DNA of 64,000 bases from positions 6,951 through 70,950 of the forward strand of contig CAMUDN010000008.1 of NCBI GenBank assembly GCA_947087645.1, written 5' to 3'. How positions within the stretch are numbered: the stretch's first letter is position 1; each line of letters starts with the position of its first letter. A program made the translations under genes and the position numbers. Shown one piece after another: positions 57,874-64,000 of the stretch. Origin of the DNA: an uncultured Bulleidia sp. (GTDB lineage: Bacteria > Bacillota_I > Bacilli_A > Erysipelotrichales > Erysipelotrichaceae). The notes beneath the pieces are model-generated. The model made no database searches and was not told where the DNA came from. It was given only the letters and a program-made list of their open reading frames with translations.

Positions 57874-59550
57874 ATGAATAAAGAATATGAACGGTGGATA
57901 AAAGAAGATTTAGAAGATCTTGATTTACAGGAAGAGTTACAAGCAATGGCTGGTAATGAAGAGGTTATAGCCGAACATTTTAGTAAATCTTTATCTTTTG
58001 GAACAGCCGGTTTAAGAGGTATTTTAGGCGTTGGTACAAATCGTATGAATCGTTTTGTAGTAAGACAAACAACCCAAGGGTTAGCGAATTACTTACAAAC
58101 AATTAAGGGTCAAAAAGTTGCAATCAGCTATGATACACGTTTAAAAAGTTGGGATTTTGCTAAAGATGTGGCTTTGGTTTTGGCAAGTAATCATATCCAT
58201 GTTTATTTATACGATAATCCTATGCCCGTACCAAGCTTGTCATTTGCAACAAGATATTATCATTGTGCAGCTGGTATTATGTTAACTGCATCTCATAATC
58301 CAGCTTGTTATAATGGTTATAAAGTATATGATGCAAGTGGTTGTCAATTAACAGATGAAGTGGCAGCTAAAGTTTTTAATGAAATACATAAAGTAGATAT
58401 TTTTAAAGATGTTAAACGAAAGTCATTTGCTGAATTGGTAAATGATGGTTTGATTAAATTTATATCTGATGATTGTAAAGAATCTTTTTATCAATCTATT
58501 TTAGCGGAACAGGTTCGTCCTGAAAGCTGTATAAAAACAGATTTAAAAATTGTTTATAGTCCTTTAAATGGTACGGGTTTAGTACCACTTACAACAATTC
58601 TAAAAAGAATAGGGATGAAGAATATTTATTTAGTTAAAGAGCAAGCATATCCTAATGGCTATTTTTCAACATGTACTTATCCTAATCCAGAAAAAGCTGA
58701 AACGATGTCACTAGGTATATCTTTGGCAAAAGAAAAAGAAGCTGATTTAGTCTTAGAAACAGATCCCGATGCGGATCGTGTTGGGGTGGCTATGCGACTG
58801 AAAAATGGTGAATATCAATTAATTAGTGGCAATGAAATGGGAGCTTTATTATTAAATTATTTAGCTAAAGCAAAGCAAGAAAAAGGTATTTTAGCTAAAC
58901 AATCAATAGCTGTTAGATCAATTGTTTCAAGTCCACTAGCAGATAAAATAGCCAATTATTTTGGTATAGAAATGAAACATACATTAACTGGTTTTAAATG
59001 GATTGGTGATCAAATCAATAAATTAGAAGCCAAAAAGCAGACGGAGCGATTTTTATTTGGCTTTGAAGAAAGTTATGGTTATTTAGCAGGAACTTATGTT
59101 CGTGATAAAGATGCGATTGTGGCAGGTATGTTAATTTGTGAAATGGCAGCTTATTATAAATCTATAGGATCATCACTTGCCGAGCAATTATCAGAGATAT
59201 ATAAAAAATATGGTTATTATCTTTCAGAAGTAAAAAGTTATGAATTTGCTGGTTTAAAAGGTATGCAAGAGATGGAAGATATTATGAGTTCTTTACGTGA
59301 TAAACCTTTAAAAGAAATTGGTGGTGAGCGAGTTTTAAAAGTAGTTGATTATATGCAAGAAACAGGGTTACCTAAAGCTAATGTTCTTTCCTTTTCTTTA
59401 GAAAATGATGGTCAGTTGATGATTAGACCTTCGGGTACTGAACCTAAGCTTAAACTTTATTTAACTATTGTTGCAAAAAATAAAGAAGATGCAATTGTTA
59501 AATCTAAACAGTGGTTAAAATATTTAGAAAAACAATTAAAAGTTAATTAA
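57874..59550 (+). CDS. pgcA: Alpha-phosphohexomutase (phosphoglucomutase/phosphomannomutase, PgcA type)
   Basis: A 558-residue phosphohexomutase that interconverts hexose-1- and hexose-6-phosphates, feeding cell-wall and glycolipid synthesis. The phosphoserine is Ser140 in TASHNPA, the metal loop is DPDADRVG, the sugar-binding loop is GFEESYGYL, and RPSGTEPKLK is the phosphate-binding loop of the last domain. Size and the EYERWIKEDL N-terminus match PgcA of Bacillus. It follows the ptsH terminator and precedes ung by one base. Confidence 0.93.
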   Translation: MNKEYERWIKEDLEDLDLQEELQAMAGNEEVIAEHFSKSLSFGTAGLRGILGVGTNRMNRFVVRQTTQGLANYLQTIKGQKVAISYDTRLKSWDFAKDVALVLASNHIHVYLYDNPMPVPSLSFATRYYHCAAGIMLTASHNPACYNGYKVYDASGCQLTDEVAAKVFNEIHKVDIFKDVKRKSFAELVNDGLIKFISDDCKESFYQSILAEQVRPESCIKTDLKIVYSPLNGTGLVPLTTILKRIGMKNIYLVKEQAYPNGYFSTCTYPNPEKAETMSLGISLAKEKEADLVLETDPDADRVGVAMRLKNGEYQLISGNEMGALLLNYLAKAKQEKGILAKQSIAVRSIVSSPLADKIANYFGIEMKHTLTGFKWIGDQINKLEAKKQTERFLFGFEESYGYLAGTYVRDKDAIVAGMLICEMAAYYKSIGSSLAEQLSEIYKKYGYYLSEVKSYEFAGLKGMQEMEDIMSSLRDKPLKEIGGERVLKVVDYMQETGLPKANVLSFSLENDGQLMIRPSGTEPKLKLYLTIVAKNKEDAIVKSKQWLKYLEKQLKVN

Positions 59551-59551
59551 T

Positions 59552-60202
59552 ATGCAAAAAACTAATGTATGGAATGGCTATGTTGCTAATGAATTAGCTA
59601 AAGATAAGTATCATCATTTACATCAATTTGTTTCTTATGCTTATCGTCATGAAGCAGTTTTTCCACCTAAAGAAGAGTTATTTACAGCCTTTGCTTTATG
59701 CCCTTTAGAAAATGTTAAGGTTGTTATATTAGGTCAAGATCCTTATCCAACTAAAGGAATGGCACATGGATTGGCTTTTTCAGTTAAGAATAGAATATTA
59801 CCGGCCAGTTTAAAAAATATTTTTCAAGAAATTAAAAATGAATATGGTTACCAAAGAGAACAGGGTAATTTACAAGATTGGGCTAAACAAGGTGTTTTTT
59901 TGTTAAATACTATTTTAAGTGTTCAAGAAGGTAAGCCTTTAAGTCATCAAGGACAGGGTTGGGAAGATTTTACGGATCAAGTATTAATGAAAATAAATAA
60001 GGAAAAAGAACATGTTGTTTTTGTTCTTTGGGGCAAAAAAGCACAAGCAAAAGCAAAGTTAATTGATCAGCGAAAACATTGTCTTTTAAAATCTGTTCAT
60101 CCTTCACCTCTATCAGCATATCGAGGCTTTTTTGGTTCTAATATTTTTTATAAAGTTAATGAGCAATTAAAAAAGTGGCATTATAGTACTATTAAATGGT
60201 AA
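59552..60202 (+). CDS. ung: Uracil-DNA glycosylase
   Basis: A 216-residue family-1 uracil-DNA glycosylase that removes uracil from DNA. The catalytic Asp63 is in LGQDPYP, and HPSPLSAYRGFFGS is the DNA-intercalating loop with the conserved His. LLNTILSV and VFVLWGKKAQ complete the family pattern. It starts one base after the phosphoglucomutase stop and has no own ribosome site, so it is likely coupled to that gene. A hairpin terminator follows the stop. Confidence 0.98.
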   Translation: MQKTNVWNGYVANELAKDKYHHLHQFVSYAYRHEAVFPPKEELFTAFALCPLENVKVVILGQDPYPTKGMAHGLAFSVKNRILPASLKNIFQEIKNEYGYQREQGNLQDWAKQGVFLLNTILSVQEGKPLSHQGQGWEDFTDQVLMKINKEKEHVVFVLWGKKAQAKAKLIDQRKHCLLKSVHPSPLSAYRGFFGSNIFYKVNEQLKKWHYSTIKW

Positions 60203-60204
60203 AT

Positions 60205-60243
60205 AAATGTATCTTATGTATATGACATAAGATACATTTTTAG
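60205..60243 (+). terminator. Terminator after ung
   Basis: AAATGTATCTTATGT-ATATG-ACATAAGATACATTT, a 15-bp perfect stem followed by T-rich sequence. The ~170 bases between it and the next gene are AT-rich and hold TATAAT-type motifs (for example around 60350), a likely promoter for the surface-protein gene. Confidence 0.85.
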
Positions 60244-60413
60244 TATGAATGGTATAAGTAATTATTGTTAAAGTATTATTTTTTAAGAGATAAGTTATAA
60301 AACCTAAAGCTACCCTAATAAATATATAATTAAAAAACTTGATAGTATGTTATAATTATTGAGCTATTATATTAGCGTTATACGTTATATATATAATCAT
60401 TATAAGGAGTTTT

Positions 60414-62486
60414 ATGCATAAAAGGGTAAGTAAATTAATAGTATTTAATTTAGCAATTATAATGTTGCTGTCATTGATACCATCTAAAACATTAGCTAGT
60501 AATGAAAATAATCAGTTAGACTATGAACATATTGATAAAAAGAGTTATTTAAATGAGCATAAACCAATGGTTAAAGTTTTAGCTGATGCGAACTCAAAAG
60601 AAGAAGCTAATAAACAGATCAAAAATCCAGAGCAGAAAAAAACATATACAATGTTTGCTGAATATTTAGTGAATCGTAATGGCAAAAAAGTTTCTGCTTT
60701 TCAGCCTTATCGGGCAACGGTAGGTGAAAGTGATACGATACCAAATATTGATCATCAGATTGAATTACCGGAATTGTATGGTTATCAAAAGCCAGTAGAT
60801 ATTTTTAAATTTAATTATCAATATATTAAAGATCATGATGTAGCTACTAATGGTCCGCTTTTTCATGTTTATAATAATCACAAATTAAAAATTAAAATTA
60901 AACACTCATTTCAATCTCTATATAATAAAGAAGACTTTAGTACTATTCCAGAAAAATATACAACCCAGGAAGTTAATATTGGTGATTTAGTTAGGGCGAT
61001 ACCATTGCCGGAAGATCAAAGACCAGGTTTTGTTCCTGAGCGAAATATAGTTGAAACAGTTATTCCAGATGTTAAAGATTTCGTTATGGAAATCCGTTAT
61101 TTAAGAAAAAAAGTAAATGTTATTTATGATACAGATGGAGGAAATGATATTCCTGCTAAATTGGCTATTTATGGGCAAACAATTACAGCCGTAGATCCAC
61201 CTGTTAAAGATGGATCTGTTTTTGAAGGTTGGGAAATAAATCAAGATTTATCTAAAATAGATAATGATGGTACCATCAAGGATAAATTATATCAAAAAGG
61301 TCAAAAGACAGGAATTAATAAATCGGATAGTGAGTTTAAAGATGCTACACCAAATCAAGATGTTGTTTTTAAAGCCAAATGGCATGATAAAGAAAGAACA
61401 AATTATGCTATTTCTTTTTGGTGTGAAAAAGCAGATTATGATGAACAAGAAGTTGAAAAGTTAAAAAAAGCTGGTGATAGTTCTTATTTATTGAAAAAAT
61501 ATGATTATGTTGGCTCTAATATCATAAAGGATGTTTTATCTAATTCACGGCCTAATTTGAAAGATATCTTTCCTAACAATATTGTTTTCCCCGATTTAGA
61601 TAATGCTAATGATATGACTAAAGATAATTTACCAAAGTATTATCATTTAAATGAAGGTCTTTCACAAGAAATAAATAAAGAAAAGAATGGTCCTGAAATA
61701 AAAAAGATATCTTCAGTTGGTAATACTAATTACAATATATATTATGATCGAAAAATATATCGTTTAGTATTTGAGTGTACCCAAAAGCATCCTGATTTTT
61801 ATCCGGAATTTGTTAAAGATGGTGTAAAATACAACAAAGAAAATATTTATTCCATACAAGTCCGTTTTGGTGAAAACTTTGGTAAAAAATGGCCAATGGC
61901 AAGTACGATAACAAATTTTCCAAAAGGACAAGGATCTTTGGATTGGTTCGATAGTAATGCACAAACATATCGTGATTTACAACCATATCGGATGAGTAAG
62001 AATGATTTTGTTAAATTGATAAAAAAAGATCCAGCTGTTAAACGAACAGATGGATCAGGTAAACGTATTTTAGCAGATAATGAAATATCTCTAGGAATAG
62101 ATTATTATAACCAAGTTATGCCTTTGCATGTAAATATATTATGTCAAAGTATTAAAGAAGCTGAGGACGAATTACAAAATAAAGGTGATGCAGATGCGTA
62201 TGAGCCAAAAGATCCGCAAGATATCGTATATTATTATCTAAAATGGGATATTGATAATAGTGATTATGACTTTTTAGCACCTAGTTTGAAAGGATTTACA
62301 CCATATGTTCTTAAGAAAAAGGCTGAAAAAAAGGATGCAGATGATATAGAGGATTTAAATGAAGAGAGAAGTGAAGTTTCACCAAGTATTGTTATGAAAT
62401 TTCGAAAATTTCTAAATACTGATGCAGATGAAAGTGACGACGATGATGTTGAATACAATGATAATGGTTATATAGCTTTTTCATAG
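60414..62486 (+). CDS. InlB-repeat surface protein, N-terminal part up to an in-frame TAG
   Basis: A 690-residue exported protein. The signal peptide (about 1-29) ends near TLASNEN. The rest has InlB-type (Listeria-Bacteroides) repeats, such as VNVIYDTDGGNDIPAKL and the FEGWEI core near residues 234-275, and a following FKAKWHD. The N-terminal 230 residues are not recognised. The frame ends at TAG (62484-62486), right after GYIAFS, and the same frame continues as coding sequence for at least 504 codons. As it stands the protein would be secreted without a wall anchor. AAGGAG precedes the ATG by 5 bases. It is most likely a premature stop in a much larger adhesin. Confidence 0.8.
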   Translation: MHKRVSKLIVFNLAIIMLLSLIPSKTLASNENNQLDYEHIDKKSYLNEHKPMVKVLADANSKEEANKQIKNPEQKKTYTMFAEYLVNRNGKKVSAFQPYRATVGESDTIPNIDHQIELPELYGYQKPVDIFKFNYQYIKDHDVATNGPLFHVYNNHKLKIKIKHSFQSLYNKEDFSTIPEKYTTQEVNIGDLVRAIPLPEDQRPGFVPERNIVETVIPDVKDFVMEIRYLRKKVNVIYDTDGGNDIPAKLAIYGQTITAVDPPVKDGSVFEGWEINQDLSKIDNDGTIKDKLYQKGQKTGINKSDSEFKDATPNQDVVFKAKWHDKERTNYAISFWCEKADYDEQEVEKLKKAGDSSYLLKKYDYVGSNIIKDVLSNSRPNLKDIFPNNIVFPDLDNANDMTKDNLPKYYHLNEGLSQEINKEKNGPEIKKISSVGNTNYNIYYDRKIYRLVFECTQKHPDFYPEFVKDGVKYNKENIYSIQVRFGENFGKKWPMASTITNFPKGQGSLDWFDSNAQTYRDLQPYRMSKNDFVKLIKKDPAVKRTDGSGKRILADNEISLGIDYYNQVMPLHVNILCQSIKEAEDELQNKGDADAYEPKDPQDIVYYYLKWDIDNSDYDFLAPSLKGFTPYVLKKKAEKKDADDIEDLNEERSEVSPSIVMKFRKFLNTDADESDDDDVEYNDNGYIAFS

Positions 62487-64000
62487 AAACGTAATAAATA
62501 TCGTCTTTTCTTGAATAATAATCCATCTATTCGTAAAGAACAAAGTGATGCTGATTATCCGGATGCGGATACTAAACTTGATGTGGTATATGATAAGCCG
62601 CTAAATGCTATTGAAAAATTAAAAAAATTAACTCCTAAAAAACCAAGTAATATACCTCAACATTATGAGTTTAAAGGTTGGTGTATTGATCAGGCTTGTG
62701 AAAATTTAATCTCAGATACAGATATTAAGATGCCGGATTACAATATGACTTTATATGCTAAATGGGGTAATCCAGATAAATATCATGATCTAAAATTTGA
62801 TTTGAATGGGGGAATTGTTGATCGTGATTTAAAGGTAGAAGATATTGTGTTAAAGCAAGATCCAAAATCTTTAAAGCAAATAAAAAAAGTTATTAATGAT
62901 AAAAAAGGCTTTACTTATACAATTTTAAGTGGAAGCATTGTGAAAGAGCCAAATATTTATCCACATAAAGAAGGATATGATTTTATAGGTTGGGAACATG
63001 TTCGTTATAAGGATCCAATGCATATGATAGAAGATGATTCTTATCGTAAGCAGTATGGTGTACCAGAACAATATGCTTTTCAAAATGAAGTTGTAGAAGA
63101 TGCTACTTTAAGGGCGATTTGGATTAAAAATAATAAAGTACCAATAGTTTCAATTCATAAATTTTATGATTTAGAAGGAAATGAATTGGTTGATAAACGT
63201 AAAGTTGTTTCGCTTGCAGAAAATCGAATTGGTAATTATGCTTCTGCTTATGCTCAATTTCAAGATGAAAAATGGCTTTTAAAAGATAGTAAGAGTGATG
63301 ATAAACTTAAGCGTGGCGACGAGAATCATTATTTTAAGACTAAAATTGTACAACCATATGATGGTAAAGGAGAAAATCCAAATACATTTGTATTCCATTA
63401 TCGTCCTTTTAGAGTGCGTAAATATGGTGTTAATTATATAAGCTCAAATACTGATGGCGAATATAATATTTTACCAATGGAGAAAGTGGTCAATGGCAAT
63501 AAAGATTATGATGCAAGAAATTATCGTGATCTTCCAGGTTATAAGCTAGTTGGTGAACCACAGCAACAATTAATCTTTAATTTAGATGAAAAAGGTCAGT
63601 TATTAGGAATTAATGGGACAAATAAAGATAATATTACTTTTAAATATGAAGATATAAGAATTATCAAGCGAAAGACAAGCAATTCTGTTGTACCAAATGG
63701 ATATCATCGAGTTATTTTTAAAACTGATAGTCATGCTAGTTTTGAAGATGGTAGTAAGGAAATTGTTTATGATGTTATTGATGGTTTGAAATTTGGTTTG
63801 TTACCGATTCCAGATACAAGTAAATTACAAATAAATGATCTTTATGCTTTTGCAAATTGGCAAAATGAAAACTTGTTAGATAAAGATGCAGTTGTTAGTG
63901 CTGATCATACTTTTGTAGCAAATACAAAGTTTTTAAATAAGAAAATAAATGTACCGATTAAAGTTGAATGGTTAGGCACAGATGGAACGAATAGTGAAAT
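62487..64000 (+). pseudogene. Continuation of the InlB-repeat surface protein after the in-frame TAG
   Basis: From 62487 to the window end there is no stop codon in the same frame as the gene upstream (504 codons). The translation has the same character: KRNKYRLFLNNN directly after the stop, FKGWCIDQ with a YAKWG end (a complete InlB repeat), KFDLNGG and YDFIGWEHV. Other segments (FVFHYRPF, VIFKTDSHASFEDG, YAFANWQN) also look like repeat modules. No start codon with a good ribosome site lies shortly after the TAG. The gene runs off the window, so its C-terminal anchor cannot be seen. Confidence 0.8.

Noticed and set aside
62484..62486. TAG as a recoded sense codon (genetic code change or pyrrolysine)
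   Set aside because: TAG ends several ordinary genes in the window (for example agaS and the 22.2-kb gene) and no recoding machinery or structure is visible, so a nonsense mutation or error is simpler.
1..64000. tRNA or rRNA genes, insertion sequences, integrase or att sites
   Set aside because: I saw no cloverleaf-like or rRNA-like sequence and no transposase or integrase-like protein; short tRNAs could still be missed by eye.

Overview
The window is a low-GC (roughly one third G+C), Gram-positive chromosome segment of 64 kb. Evidence for a Firmicute: strong AGGAGG-type ribosome sites, CcpA-type cre sites, a mannose-family PTS, sortase-type surface proteins and the block yybS-gdpP-rplI-dnaB-walJ-htrA-like-rlmH. 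The mix of InlB-repeat, FIVAR and BspA-type surface proteins fits class Erysipelotrichia best, but this is an inference and no 16S gene is present. UAA, UAG and UGA are all used as stops (standard code).

Layout. 1-2.1 kb: end of fusA and tuf. 2.1-9.5 kb: amino-sugar region with nagA, agaS, agaF, an AraC-type regulator and PTS EIIB/EIIC/EIID, best read as N-acetylgalactosamine/galactosamine uptake and catabolism, with a cre site before the PTS genes. 9.5-12.2 kb: a Zn/Cd/Pb-type P-type ATPase behind an ArsR-type operator, and a small PF04020 membrane protein. 12.5-20 kb: two divergent surface-protein genes, one with perfect 270-bp internal repeats.

20.2-37.7 kb: the centrepiece, an apparently single operon of about 20 genes for a choline-degrading (cut-type) glycyl-radical-enzyme microcompartment. 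A DMT-family transporter is followed by shell proteins (four hexamer-type, one EutS-type, one GrpU-like, one EutN-type pentamer), choline trimethylamine-lyase CutC and activase CutD, EutP/EutT-like/EutJ-like accessories, PduL, an acylating aldehyde dehydrogenase and, at the end, an iron alcohol dehydrogenase. Inferred pathway: choline to trimethylamine plus acetaldehyde inside the shell; acetaldehyde to acetyl-CoA and ethanol with NAD recycling; acetyl-CoA to acetyl-phosphate. Unusual parts are an aldehyde dehydrogenase homologue without its catalytic Cys, a shell gene with an 86-residue basic N-terminal extension and an internal start, two proteins with an EutT-like N-terminal motif, and a TPR + DUF4037 + DUF4125 + MerR module inserted before the alcohol dehydrogenase.

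37.7-49 kb: a sorting-signal remnant, an exported flavin-dependent reductase, a split chromate-type transporter, a heterodimeric ABC exporter, MFS and MATE transporters, alanine racemase and a small membrane protein. 49-60 kb: the conserved core block above, ptsH, phosphoglucomutase and ung. Within it the HtrA-like protein has lost all three catalytic residues, the M23-like protein has lost one catalytic His, and walRK is absent from its usual place. 60.4-64 kb: a large InlB-repeat surface-protein gene interrupted by an in-frame TAG, with the frame open beyond it to the end of the window.
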